Shown piece by piece: positions 18,036-29,797 of a stretch of 64,000 nucleotides of DNA. Position 1 is the stretch's first letter, and each line of letters begins with the position of its first letter. A program made the translations under genes and the position numbers. Origin of the DNA: Hypomesus transpacificus (taxonomy: Eukaryota; Chordata; Actinopteri; Osmeriformes; Osmeridae). A model generated the notes under the pieces. That model saw only the letters and a list, made by a program, of their open reading frames with translations. It ran no database searches and was not told where the DNA came from. The stretch spans positions 14,583,205 to 14,647,204 of the forward strand of contig NC_061073.1 of assembly GCF_021917145.1 (NCBI RefSeq), read 5' to 3'.

Positions 18036-19063
18036 TTATGTGTATTCCGTAACATTTCGTCTTCCAAAAAAATTCAATAGTTGCAAAACAACTGTTCAAT
18101 GTCATTTGCAATTACCTTCACTGTGCTTGAAACAGTACATAGTGTTTAGTCCTTCCAAACTACAGAGCCAGAACAGGAGAGGCTGAGTTCATGTGGTCTG
18201 GACTTTGAAAAGGAGGGTCAGTGTCAGAAAAAGAGACCAAGTGAAACAGAATTCTTTCCTCACGGTCAAGGAAGACTCCCACTTTCCCACTATTCTCCCA
18301 TAATTACTGTAGCATTTAGCCTACCATCTACGTGTCATACACACTGTGATGTGTACAATGCAAAAACTCTGTAGTAGCTTATTGGGGTTCACGACTGGAG
18401 TCCATTTCATTTTTTGAATAATTTGAAAAAGATCACTTGAAATGTTTTACATTGTTTTGGGTTGTGTTTTTTGTTGTTTAAAAGAGACATTGCCACCAAC
18501 TGGAGAGTTGGCTACACTTCTATAAGATTTTTTAGCGCTGGGAATATGGTTAGAAAGCAACGCTTGATCGAAAGTGTGATAACAGAAGAAATGGCTAAAA
18601 GGCCGACTAGTCGGGTAAACCTACATGGAATCCGACTTAATCAGACCTTCTAAAACTCGTCTGCCGTAGGCCTACGTGTTTCACCTACAAAAATCAAATA
18701 AAAAGCTGGTGTTCTTGATCAGAGATATAGAATTCCGGCGTGCAATGACAGCAGTCTGCCATCGTGGGATTTATGGTGTAGGGCTTATTGGAGTATTCAT
18801 AATGGTTAAGCCTTATTTTAGCATAACCAGAGAGCCATTGCCAAAGAGCACTTCTTCAGTTTTCCTACCTCTTTGCCATGGCTTTGAGCATAACGAGGGC
18901 GTCACCTATCAGTTACGCTTTTCGTCCACTTGGTGGCGCTAACTGCTAATGTACGTTAGTGTTCTTCTGTGGTTGTTCTGTTTCACTAATGGCAGTGAAT
19001 TAAAGAACAATTTATGTTTTGTACACTGTAGCGTATTTACAAATTGTGTTGTTACTTAATTAC

Positions 19064-19917
19064 ATGACAGAAAAACCACGGCAACTGCCATCCTGGATGG
19101 CTGTGGAGGAGAAAGGAAAATCGGAGGAAAACTGTCGCGATCAGAGCACAACAAGAAAGAAAACAAAGAAGAAACTAGCTGGGAGGTAGGCATTTCCACT
19201 GTTGGCAGCTTATAAACATTTTATGCACAGTCCATATTAATGTACAACTAACCCACGTTTGTCTGTGTCCAGGACTGTTTATTACTGCATGAACGAAAAG
19301 GAGCTTGTTGAAGCAGCCATTGCTTATCTTGAGAACAACGCCACCGGAGAAGAACATGCTCAGCAGGTGGCGCCTTTTCCTCCACTTTAACAAATGTATC
19401 AGACAGAACAAAGTGTAATCAGAGCTGGTCATTTTGGAAGTGGACCGTATGAATTCCAATATGTTTATTGTTTACATGGTTTTATCATTCAGAGAAGCTG
19501 GTGGGAGAACAGTAGAGTTAGAGTGGGTCTACAGCTACGTCCTCTGAAGTATTCTTCTTTCCAAATCAGGTGACTGTTCCCAGCCATGTAAAGACTGAGG
19601 ATCGCTTTACCAAAGACAAGAGGAGGGTTTCTGATCTACAGGTCGTAATGGAGTCGTCAGACTCTGAAGACCAGGAGAGGACACGTGTATCAGAGACGGA
19701 CGTAGATATTGCTGAGGAGGAAAACCTCCCCTACCGTAGCACCGGCCTCCGAGAAGAGCTGTCAGGGACTGGGGGTCAAAGTAAAGGACCAGGGCAGGAT
19801 TACAGTCTGGTGGACCCCAGACTATTAAGAGAAAAACCAGATGGACACTCACTGGCACCCTCAACTACAGCAGACGACGATGCCCTTCAGCTTGTTCGAG
19901 ATATTTTCTTCACCTGA
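19064..19917 (+). CDS. cyren: CYREN, cell cycle regulator of non-homologous end joining
   Basis: Three exons (19064-19185, 19273-19366, 19570-19917) splice in frame to 187 residues with stop TGA at 19915-19917. In mammals this small nuclear protein binds Ku and XLF and restrains end joining in S/G2. The N-terminus has the Ku-binding motif, here EKPRQLPSWM (human TRVLPSWLT). The middle exon gives TVYYCMNEKELVEAAIAYL, matching TVYCMNEAEIVDVAL in human. The C-terminus LQLVRDIFFT ends the protein exactly as the XLF-like Ku-binding motif does in human (KYVREIFFS). The part between is acidic and disordered with an SSDSEDQE run. Both end motifs are intact, so the gene looks functional. It is slightly longer than the human protein (about 157). 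It is convergent with TMEM140, as its human neighbour. AATAAA at about 20208 may end the transcript. Confidence 0.92.
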
Positions 19918-20348
19918 ACTTAGCCTCCTGTTGTTTAGTAAGAATGTGTAGTCTCACAGTTGTAGGGGAATTTTTGTTTTTACAACAGGACCTGATGCAG
20001 AAGTTATATTTTTATTTGACAGAAATTATAAAACAAACACTGATACATCCCAAAAAGTTCATTTTGTAACATTAAACAATGACTTCTGGAAACGGAACTG
20101 TAATGTATTTGCATATACATGTATTAATACCTATATTACTTTGCATAAATTGAAATACGTAAAATCCCTCAAAGAAAAGTTTGACCCGTTATTTAAAGTA
20201 CATGTAAATAAAACGCCTCATGCTCTCAATTTTGGGTGCATGTTGCGTAAAACTTGAAACAAAACACATCAAGTATCTGAGTACAATTAAGTACCCTAAA
20301 GTGCTTTCTGATGTTCAAATGCATAATCTTTACAGATTGTAATTTTTC

Positions 20349-20876
20349 TCAGTCATCCCCTTCTTCCTCCCTGACATCCACGTCAACAAGGCAGCTATGG
20401 CTAGCTCCACACACACCCCAACACAGACGTAGAACCCAGCTGTCAAGCTGTCCATGCTTACATAGGCCCAGTGAAGGGTCGTAAACACAGAGTCCCAGTA
20501 AGGTCAGTAGGCTGGAGGCAGTCTGGCAGACCAGACTGACCCACAGAAGCCCACCCTCCTCGCAGCACACAGCAAACAGAAAAGCCAGGAGGGCAAATGG
20601 CACCAGCGCCAGGGGAGAGTACAAGCCCAGGATGACTGTCACCCTGGCAATGTTAGTGTTTAATTTACTGGCGTCTCCCACGTCATAGTTATGATCATTG
20701 CAGAACAGGCCATCTTGTCCCCTGTGGCAGACATTAAAGGGGCTGATGAGTGCTTTGGTAGAGTTGATGAACAGGCCGTGCAACAGCACAAGGACATAGA
20801 GCATCTGGGCGAGTAGGAGCAGGAGGAAAAAACACACGAAAGACATGCAGCAATGCCGCTTCCCCAAAGGCTTCAT
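20349..20876 (-). CDS. tmem140: TMEM140-like four-helix membrane protein
   Basis: One coding exon of 175 codons. I chose the ATG at 20876 because an acceptor (cttcaacag) sits just upstream on the minus strand, so the longer open frame to 20915 would read intron. Hydrophobic segments lie near residues 11-33 (SFVCFFLLLLLAQMLYVLVL), 80-104, 108-130 and 145-165, giving four helices. The loop after helix 1 has a sequon (NST) and cysteines (VCHRGQDGLFCNDHNYD). The tail is acidic (VDVREEEGDD). The name rests mostly on position: TMEM140 is the neighbour of CYREN in human 7q33 and has the same size and topology, but its function is poorly known. The upstream noncoding exon was not proved; a donor near 22239 on the minus strand is a candidate. 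Confidence 0.68.
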   Translation of the reverse strand: MKPLGKRHCCMSFVCFFLLLLLAQMLYVLVLLHGLFINSTKALISPFNVCHRGQDGLFCNDHNYDVGDASKLNTNIARVTVILGLYSPLALVPFALLAFLFAVCCEEGGLLWVSLVCQTASSLLTLLGLCVYDPSLGLCKHGQLDSWVLRLCWGVCGASHSCLVDVDVREEEGDD

Positions 20877-22239
20877 AGTGTCTCGTCCTGTTGAAGCAAG
20901 GTTAAAAATTAACAAATACTAGTTGAAAAAAATCAATTGTCTTTGTTAAAGATATACTTCTTATGAGCTTTGAAACAGTTGGCTACCCAATATTAACCCT
21001 AGCCTACTGCTTACAAACACTCCACCATATTGCCATGAGGCTATAGGCCTACACAGTCTTGTTTTCATTTAAGAGTAAAACATCAGGGGTGGATATACAA
21101 TACAAAGCATATGTTAAACAACGCTTTGAAGAAAACCATCGAAAATTAACCTTATACGTAAGGCCTTACCCATCTGTAATTACCTTGGAATTTGTACTTC
21201 TTGTAGCTGTTGTATTTATGTTCTTAACTTGCTGCGAGAATTCAAGTGTTGAGGTATATTTATATAGCTTTACCTACAACCGACTCTGAACCGTTTATTG
21301 TAGTTTCACTTTTAATATGTGTCGCAAGCTAATATTCAACTTTTATCAGCTGAGCAAAGCAGCTGACTTGCTTGCGCTTATGACTAAACCCAGCTCACGT
21401 TAACCCAATGCATTACCCGTTAAAATAAAAATGAAACTGTTTGGCACATATGAAATTAAAAGAATAAGGTTAGCCTATCGAATGTTCAGGCAAAATGTCC
21501 CACTAGAGGGCGAAGAAAGTAGACAGGACCGTGAATTTGGAGTTTCTGGGGATTACCCTGTTGTGTTTCTTAAACCAGTCACTTTCCAGAATAATTCAAG
21601 CATCTGTATCGACAGATTCTGTAGCCTACCACGCCTACATTCATCTTGCCACATAATGCCACACATTGCTCCAGATCACTGGTTAGCCAAACTACAATTT
21701 TCAACCAATCTCAATTATTCTTATTTTATATATTTTTTGGTTTAAAACGAAGGATTCACTTAGTCAGCGATATTCAAGCCGAATAGAAGCCCAAGGAAAA
21801 AGATCCTACAATTGCATGAAAAACTGGAATTTTTGTTAATTGGTTAGGAAGTCAAGCGTGGAAATGTATGTCTGTCAACAATCTGTTGAGGCAGGAATGT
21901 TACATAATATTGCACATCTAGACACATCGCTTTTTGTAGGATGTAAGCTATGGTGCAACCGTCCAAATAGCTTAAATCACTTTCTCAAAGCAAGCTGATC
22001 GGCAACACAAAATAAATAGCCAACGTAACGAAAATGAACCCTAGCTTGATGCCAAAAGTTTAAATTAAGTGCTCGCATTGTTTCGTCTTGGCAGTCATGT
22101 GAAACTCAAATCGACTGTCCAGATGAAAAAATGGTTGGGGAAGTTACACAGAAAATGCATAGTCGAGGGAGATAGGAGGAAAGGAAGGCTGTTTGGATGA
22201 TTGGGATTGTGCAGTAAACTATCCGGGTCTACCCACCTC

Positions 22240-22420
22240 CTCAGCATTAGGTGCACGAGCGAGAGGGGCGCGCTTATCCAAAGAGACAACCTCAGTCGCT
22301 TTTACGATGGCCGCCCCCCCTCTTTCCCTTTCCCTGTCGCGCGCTCTGTCAATTCGTGCGTGCCTCGCCAAGTAGTGAGAGCACAAGAAGACCTCCCGAC
22401 TCTCGCCCTCTTTCACAGCT
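22240..22420. promoter_or_regulatory. Candidate CpG-rich promoter
   Basis: CpG-dense stretch in an otherwise AT-rich interval. On the minus strand it runs into a good splice donor (AG|GTGGGT, 22239-22240), consistent with a noncoding first exon of TMEM140 or NETO2. The ATG just before this donor does not fit the NETO2 exon phase. Assignment is inference. Confidence 0.35.
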
Positions 22421-23877
22421 CAACTCAATTTTTATTCCACTGCAAATAGGATAATACGGTTGGTTGCTTCATTCTCTTAAATTGTCTTTATACGCTCTCA
22501 ATGATTAGATTTTATATGTTTCTGATTCATCGTTTTATGTAATGGGTCTGATTTACCAAAGGCTGTTCCAGCTTGTTCAGCACGATAGGGAGGCGGGGTC
22601 GCCTCCAAGGGCTTCTTTGTTCTTTCTTCGTTCAATTTAATCTCATACGCGTACATATTGTGCGCTCATTCAAACACTAATTAACAGCAATTAATGCGTT
22701 CCTCTAGCCGGGGATGTCACCGTTTCTGATACTTTAATGAGGTGTCCGGAGTCATCTGTTATCTGTGGGTGACTCGTGTTGCTCCTAATGTCCCAATGGA
22801 CGGCAGCTGGAAGGTGTGGTTAATTAACTTTGGAAGAAAAAACTCGAATATTTTTCATTTCCTAATCCTCAATTGTATACAATGCGCTTCAGTGAAAAAT
22901 CCAACTCAATTTGAAAGACTAGATTTCATATTTTATTTAAAAAACAAAATAAACAACTTAAGTTGGAGATTCGTGAAGGGAGTCCAGGAGTCCAACCTGG
23001 GCTCCGGAAGAAGTGTGTAAAGTCGCGTGCAATTTGCTGTGAATTGTGAGGTTTAATTTCTCTGCAGCGGGTTTGATTTATGGTCGCATGCACCCGCGTA
23101 CCCCATGAACATGTACATATCACGCACGTGCGCTTGTAGCGCGGCGCGCCCACTTCGGGCTTCAATAGTATAGAGAACACGTGATACCCGTTTGGGAAGA
23201 GAACATTATGTTCTAATGCATAGATCATCAGTGCGCCTTGTTGCCATTTAATAAGACTTGCTAGACATATTAACACAATAATTGGACATGTTTTGACAAC
23301 TCTACTCCATAAATGACGATGTCATGACTTTATAATATTTCATTGGATAGTTCTTGCCTTTTAATATTAAGCTTGCATATAGGCTACTTGGTTACTCTTT
23401 AAATATTTCCTTCTGTCAGTTGGTAACAAGGGGCTATTATTGATACACTACTTTAACTATTGGCCTTTAGAAACATTTTGTTCTAGCAGACGTTGGACAC
23501 CATGGAACACAGGCAGTCAAGTTCCCCATGGTTGGTTGCATAATCCTGTGTATGGACACCTTGATGCTTGAAGTTGATAAACCACTTTTGGAAGTCTCCT
23601 CCTACTCTTTGAGGCATATGGAACAGTGTGTTCATTTTTTTTTTTGGTAGCCTTTGTTTACATGTCAGTAATAAGCAATGGAAAACGATACTGTATAGCT
23701 GCTTAGTAAAACCAATCAGGGTCAACACAGTGAAATTTGACTTCTTATGTAAGATGCAATGTAACCAAATACAGAATTGTGGGGAATCTGTTTCCTCTTG
23801 ATAAATGAAAAATCCATATTTTCTAAGTTTTAATAATATTATAGCATAGCCACCTTATTTTGAGGTTGGGTGTCTCA

Positions 23878-23917
23878 ATCATTTAGTCATTTAGCAGACG
23901 CTCTTATCCAGAGCGGT
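23878..23917 (-). mobile_element. SINE tail fragment
   Basis: Only the terminal block of the SINE is present (catttagtcatttagcagac then gctcttatccagagcg), in minus orientation. Confidence 0.75.
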
Positions 23918-24083
23918 TCAATCAATCAGTCCAGTAAGGCCCTTGGAAACCAAACGGACACACAGGTGTATCATGGGGACCCTACTGTTTGTGCCTTAAC
24001 TGTTGCATGTCAAATTCTTCCCACCTCAGTAACTGGCGTTAACATAAGTTAAATATTTCCCTCCCCCCTCCTCAGGTTTTGCC

Positions 24084-25112
24084 ATGGGAAACAGGTTCAG
24101 CAGGAGACGGGACAGCCCCGCTAACGGAGGGGAGGCCCCAGCAGCAGAGGAGAAGGCTGCAGATGAGCCAGTGGCCCCCCAGGCAGAGGAGGCCCCAGTG
24201 AGTCAGGAGGTCCAGGAGGCCGGGAAACCGGCAACCCCCATTGAGGAGCCAGTGGCGGCAGCCATTGCCGAACCTATAGTCGAATCAGTACCAGAGCCAG
24301 TCGCAAAGGTAGAGCCTGAGCCCAAGCTACCCGAGCCAGAGGCCCCAGTTGCTTCAGCCCCACTGGTAGATCTCACCCCAGAGCCAGTGGCAAAGGTCGA
24401 GGCTGAGCTAGTGGAAGAACCTGCCCCTCCACCCCCAACCCAGCCAGAACCAGAACCTCTGGTCTCACTCAGCAAGGTTCCAGAACCAGTCCCAGAGTCT
24501 GTTGCAGTCCCAGAACCTGTTGCAGTACCAGAACCACTCCCAGAGCCTGTCGCAGAACCAGAACCTCTCCCAGAGCCTGTCGCAGAGCCAGTCCTAGTGT
24601 CTGTTCCAGAGCCAGAAGCAGTTCCAGAGCTCCTCACCCAGGAGCTTCTCCCCGAGCCATTCCTGTCAGAGCCTCTCTTCTCCTCAGACCCCTTGGTAGA
24701 CCTGGCAGTCCCAGAGATCACTCCACAGCTGCTCGATGCTTCTCCCTCCCCAGCCTCAGACCACGCCCACAGCCCAGAGCCAGCCTATCCTGATGTGCCC
24801 ACAGATCTCCCGGGGGAAGAGGAATGCCTCGACAGCATTGAGGCTGCAGTGAATTCCGTTCCCGTCCCTGAAGATCCTAAGGAATCCTGGGAATCTCTGG
24901 AGAAGCCACTTGAGCAGGAGTGTGTTGGAGGAGCTGAGAATGTGGAGCAGCTCCTGTTTGATATCAACACCGACGTTGGTGACAGCGGACTCCTAAAGCA
25001 CTTAGACGTGACAGGAAACGATCTCGTCAATGACCTCCTGGCCAACGACATTGGCATCCCAGACGACATTCCCATCGCTGACGGCAGCAGCCCCTCCAAT
25101 GAGCTGATGTGA
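24084..25112 (+). CDS. Unrecognised myristoylated Pro/Glu/Val-rich disordered protein
   Basis: One open frame of 342 residues. It starts 12 bases inside an exon (acceptor cctcctcag at 24067-24075), so a noncoding exon lies upstream. The start MGNRFSRRRD fits an N-myristoylation signal (Gly2, Ser6) followed by a basic patch, which predicts anchoring to the inner face of a membrane. Residues about 40-200 are made of degenerate EPV, PEPVAVPE and LPEPVAEPE repeats with hardly any aromatic residue. The last 90 residues differ: EECLDSIEAAVNSVPVPED, then ENVEQLLFDINTDVG and LLKHLDVTGNDLVNDLLAND, an acidic, leucine-spaced segment that could be a short helical docking site. Composition recalls BASP1/GAP43-type membrane-anchored disordered proteins, but I see no homology and do not name it. 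Frame use, start context (gccATGg) and the 3' UTR support a real gene. Likely poly(A) signal AATAAA at about 25711. Confidence 0.75.
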   Translation: MGNRFSRRRDSPANGGEAPAAEEKAADEPVAPQAEEAPVSQEVQEAGKPATPIEEPVAAAIAEPIVESVPEPVAKVEPEPKLPEPEAPVASAPLVDLTPEPVAKVEAELVEEPAPPPPTQPEPEPLVSLSKVPEPVPESVAVPEPVAVPEPLPEPVAEPEPLPEPVAEPVLVSVPEPEAVPELLTQELLPEPFLSEPLFSSDPLVDLAVPEITPQLLDASPSPASDHAHSPEPAYPDVPTDLPGEEECLDSIEAAVNSVPVPEDPKESWESLEKPLEQECVGGAENVEQLLFDINTDVGDSGLLKHLDVTGNDLVNDLLANDIGIPDDIPIADGSSPSNELM

Positions 25113-27347
25113 GCCAACTGAGGCGGAAGCAAAACGGAAAAACAAACAAACAGGAGGGGGAAAAAAGGACAATGACGATCAATCTGAAGACGCTGTGAAG
25201 GAGAACCAACAACAATGAAACTAGTACTTTAATGTTTGTCTTAAAAGGCTAAAGGGAAATAAACAACCAGCTTCTTGAGGAGACAGTGATGTAGGCGTGT
25301 AGCACTCCGCTATCGGTTTAAGACAAGTTAATACTTCTATGTCAATGCCTTCTATGACTGTAGGTTAATAAAGGGATCTCTGGTGAAAGTAACAGCCACT
25401 GGCAGGGCAGGAGAGGGACAGCAGAAGACCAGTCAGCCTTTGAGCCATATAGACATAACACTGCATAGCAGAACACAAGTGTCCAGTTAACAATGTATGA
25501 AAAGACAAGATGTTTGCCTTGGTGTGTACGCCTGATGAATTGTAACTACGTCTGAATTGGCCTATATGCTATGATACTCTCGTGCTTGGACTCTCTCTTT
25601 CTCTTGTATTCTTCTCTAACTCTGTGAAATGGAGGAAGTGACCTTATTCTATTTTCTCGTTGGTGAAAAGTGGTGAGGAATGTAAAGTTAGTGATGGCTT
25701 GGTCGTGAAAATAAAATAAGAGTTGTTCCACCTCACGGATTCTTTGTTGTTCATGACACGTGTATTGAGAGGAAAAAACAAAAACAAATAAACAAACACA
25801 TTCTTCAGTTCAGAGGGTAAGGAAGCGCTAAGAAATTGTACAGTGAATTGACGCTGTTATTGAAACCTGTGGCCATTTTGGTCCAAAATCTAGAATGTCT
25901 GCTGAAGCTTTTAAGCCTTTTACCATATAAGTTAATGGTTTGTTCAGAGTCAATAAGAAATCGACGGATTTCAAGTCCCAAGTATTTCCTGTTCCCTATG
26001 AGAGTTTACTCCCCCTAGGCCTTTCTATTCAGGCACACATGGATCCCTTTTGACCAGACGGACACCCTTACGCTCTCTTACATAACACCATTTCAACCCA
26101 CTCACACAAGTGTGTGTGCTTAGGATGTTCACGTTCACATACATGTGCGCGCACACACGGGGAACTCAACATTCCTGCCCACACCAATGCGGAACATACA
26201 TTGTGCACACAAGAGCCTTCTTACAGGCTGAATTGGCGGATGAATGTAGGGGTGAGGGGAGGAGGAGGAGGAGGAGGGGGGGAGGCTGCATTCTTTCCAA
26301 AGGAAGGGGGTTTTCAGGGGGTCCGGGTCAGAAGTCTCCAGTGTGACTGTGCTACAGTGCATGTGAAATCTGCTCTTCCCATAAATCTCACACACTACTA
26401 CTCTCTCCCCCACGTTTACCAAGACTCTGCCTCTGTATCTCCAACAAGTGCCTCACTAAAAAGGCATGGTACATTTTTGAGGTAGATTAAAAGTTAAAGG
26501 GAAAAATTTAGCTCTAAGGACTTGGTTTTCTATCTGCACTCTCTCTCATATATAGTAACTACCACCATCTGTGTAGCAGCTCCTCTGACAGTACACTGAC
26601 ACACACCGTCGATGGATATGGTACACAGAGTTAAAATACACACCCTGTTCAAACACACTGATCCAAGTCAATTGTGCATTTTCTACTGCATGGATGAGAT
26701 TCTGTAGGATTTAGAACAGGCCTTTGTTGCACAGCGACAAAGGCCAGTTTTCTCAGTGTTGCTCGAGTCTACTACATCCAAACCCATGGTTATTTCCTGT
26801 CTATTCTGTGATCCAGAATGATTTGCATAATATTCTGTACCCGTTAAATCTGAATATAGTTCCTATTTATGTGAAATGATACTCTCACAGTACTTACACA
26901 TGCAGTGGAGAGGGCTGTACATATTGTTGTGTATGTGTTACTATGGTGAATAATGAAGTGGGGAAAGTTTCCCTCTGATGTAGAGAATCTGTTTCAGGGA
27001 TACTATAATTATGTGAGAAGTGTAAAACCAACTGAATATCTGACAATATATACTAACAAACATGTTTTATTTAAACTAAAGAACCTCAACAGACATTGTG
27101 CAATGTGTCATGACAGGAATCCCCACAATGCAACAAAAAAAAGATTCTAATCTATAGGTATTATAAGATAGGATAAGCACAGAACACAATATATTTGTGC
27201 CAGAACTGACAAACCCCAAGCTTAATAATTTTACTAGTAAACAAAATGTTTGTGACAGGCTCTTTACTGCTGTTAATAAATCAATAAACAAGGAACTAAA
27301 CAAGGTACTATACTGTGGATCATTTACAATGGGTACAAAGTTGCACA
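25113..27347. other. 3' UTR of the 24084 gene and intergenic DNA
   Basis: The first 600 bases are probably 3' UTR. The rest has no recognisable exon; a short purine run (gaggaggaggagg) lies near 26258-26282. The convergent neighbour TERB1 ends at 27348. Confidence 0.5.
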
Positions 27348-28409
27348 CTAGATGAAGTGTCCTTTGTGCGTGACTGCAGGTTTCTGAGGGAGGGCAGTTC
27401 TGAATGTGTTGCTCCAGGATCTCGTGGGTAGGTCACATCCTGCACCCGACCTTTCTGGAAGAAAATAGACAAAAAGGGTTGAACAAGTGCAAATGGCATA
27501 TCAATTTGTTTTGATAATAGCAATGTCATAAAAAAATACGCTTCATACATACTATCTGTTAGGCGTCTGTATTTCATGGCCAGGTCTACATTGTTGCGTC
27601 CAGGGTGGAAGGGATACGCCCACAAAATGGAATTCCAGGAAGGACCAAACTTCTGGACTCCTGATATCAGATAACACACCTCTTCATGGGAGAAGTTCTT
27701 CCTTTCTCTCTTCTGAAGGAAGACAGACGAAGAATGAGAGAGAGGAACTACACAAGACTGAGAGAAGTGGACAGGGAGACCTCATCTCCCCCTGTACAAA
27801 TGATGAAAACGACGTGTTTATAGTCTACAACACAGACACTCCCCCACACACTATCGACCTTGTTTCTTTTCCCGTGTTGCATTGCCTGGATCCTAGACCA
27901 CAGGCAGCTCTGTAATCTATACATGTTGTGCACTCTGCTCCGTGCATTAACCTCAGTTCAGAGTGGCAGATTTGGAAACTCTCTGCATTCAACAGGACGA
28001 CAGACCAGAACGAAGACGGGGCCAATCAGCCGGCCCCACCAAACCAAGACGCCTCAGAGGCCACGACTAATACTGCGTCTGCTTTTCCAGAAGAATGTTT
28101 GTGTCGAAGAGAGTGGATTGTACATACACACATGCACGCAAGGACACACACACACACATCTTACAGTCATAGGGCGTTCTGGCATAGACAGATGGGTCTG
28201 CTGTTCATCAATGGCACTGTCTCCACCATGATGTGTCTTCTGGTTCTGGGGTGGACACCACAGAACATGAGTGTGTGTGTGTGTGTGCGTGCATGTGGGC
28301 CCACTTTGTCTGCGCGAGAGAGAGAAGAGAGAGAGAGAGGAGAGAGAGGAGAGAGAGAGAGAGAGAGAGAGAGAAGGAGAGGAAGGAGAGCAAGGAGAGA
28401 GAGAGAGAG

Positions 28410-28468
<59 letters not shown>

Positions 28469-29757
28469 CAAGAGAGAGAGAGAGAGAGAGAACAGAGAGA
28501 ACAGAGAGAGAGAAAAAGCCAGATGTTACACGGCCGACTGTTAACAAAGATCAGTGGTTTCCTCAGTGTATGTCTCTAAACAGAGACAATCAGAAGGAGG
28601 AGAGACAAGCCCTCTTTTCTCCCGCGTCGCCCCTCATTCTCTTCTTCACTGGAGTGACATTACGTCACCCGTCACGCCTAATACAGCTGCCCCCCCAACA
28701 GAACAATAGAGGAAGGATAAGAACGCGTCTCTTGCTTCTATTGCTACTGCCCCAGAAAGAGGGAGGGAGAGAAACAGAGAGAGAGAGGGGGGGGGGGTTG
28801 TTCTGGACAGAGACAGAGGATTGAGAGAGAAAAAGGAGAGAGAAAGAGAGAGAAAGAGAGCAAGAAAGAGACAGAGAAAAAAGAGAAAGACAGAGAAAGA
28901 GAGAGAAAAGAGAGAGAAAGAGACAGAGAGAGACAGAGAGAGAGAAAGAGAGGGGGTAGGGAGCACCTCATAGGGCGACGGACAGTCTGGATGGAAAGAG
29001 CAAGAGAGACAGACAGACGGAAAAGAGGGGTGTCGTATTTCAGACAATGGGTGTGAAAGGGAGTCGAAGGAGGCCGAGAGAGGGGAGGGAGGGGAGAGCC
29101 ACTGTAAATTTTAAGAGAAAGAAAGTAGGCACACACAGAAGCCTGGAGCAGGACAAGACACAGTCACTGAGTGTGTGTGTCTGAGGAGGGAGAAAATAAG
29201 AGAGTCAGTGAGGAGGGCTGAGTGAGTGAACAGAAAACCAGAGGAGGAGTTTGTAGATGTCAGGGGAAAAAGGGGGGGCCAAAATGAGAAACCCTCAGCC
29301 ATTTTGGGACAGTAACACTCAAAGTCTACAGCTAGCGGAGAATAGCAAAGGCTGCCCAAGGCCGGATATAATCAGTCCAGAGCTGAGCTCCAGCCCAGGA
29401 CTTTCAGGGGACACACATGTATACAGCAGGGCTGAGGGAGAGAACTAGGAGAGTAGCTTAGCGCTTCACTGCCTCACTCACAACTCTGTCAGCATCAAAG
29501 CACAAACCCCCCCCCCCCCCCAGTTTACGGCTGCTTGCCCTCAGCAGAGTTCTGATAAGCCCACAGTGGACTGGGGTGTGACATGGCTCTTGTACAGCTG
29601 TGCTGCCCTCGCCGAGACCAGCTCTGGCCTGCGCTGGGAGAACACTGGCTCCAGTTCAACATATCCTGCAGCTCCCCGCCAGATCTACTGCCAACAACAC
29701 ACAGGAGAGGAAGGGTCCCACGGCAGCCCCCTCTCTCTCTCTCTCTCTCTCTCTTCG

Positions 29758-29797
<40 letters not shown>

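Larger units (their letters stand above)
11814..19063. other. Long gene-poor interval, probably NETO2 5' intron and flank
   Basis: No convincing exon is seen in about 7 kb. Contents: (CG/CA)n at 13007-13036, (CA)n at 13807-13851, a hAT-type MITE at 15364-15562, (GT)n at about 16779-16834, an A/T-rich pyrimidine run near 17836-17857 and (GA)n at about 17989-18035. Part of it must be NETO2 intron 1 if the missing first exon lies upstream. The promoter of CYREN should lie just before 19064. Confidence 0.5.
20877..24083. other. Gene-poor interval with CpG-rich promoter-like sequence
   Basis: No coding exon is seen. CpG density rises at 22240-22420 (cgagcgagaggggcgcgc, tcgcgcgctctg) and again at 23080-23155 (gcgcttgtagcgcggcgcgc), which looks like promoter sequence for TMEM140 (minus), for the gene at 24084 (plus), or for NETO2. 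A SINE tail fragment lies at 23878-23917. Confidence 0.5.

Noticed and set aside
22240-22250. ATGCTGAGGAG|gtgggt on the minus strand as NETO2 exon 1.
   Set aside because: Joining it to the 11813 exon gives the wrong phase and an early stop.
24203-24721. 172-codon frame on the minus strand rich in Gly and Ser.
   Set aside because: It is the antisense shadow of the EPV-repeat gene at 24084.
24084-25112. BASP1 or GAP43 homology for the myristoylated protein.
   Set aside because: Only composition and the anchor are shared; no aligned motif was found.
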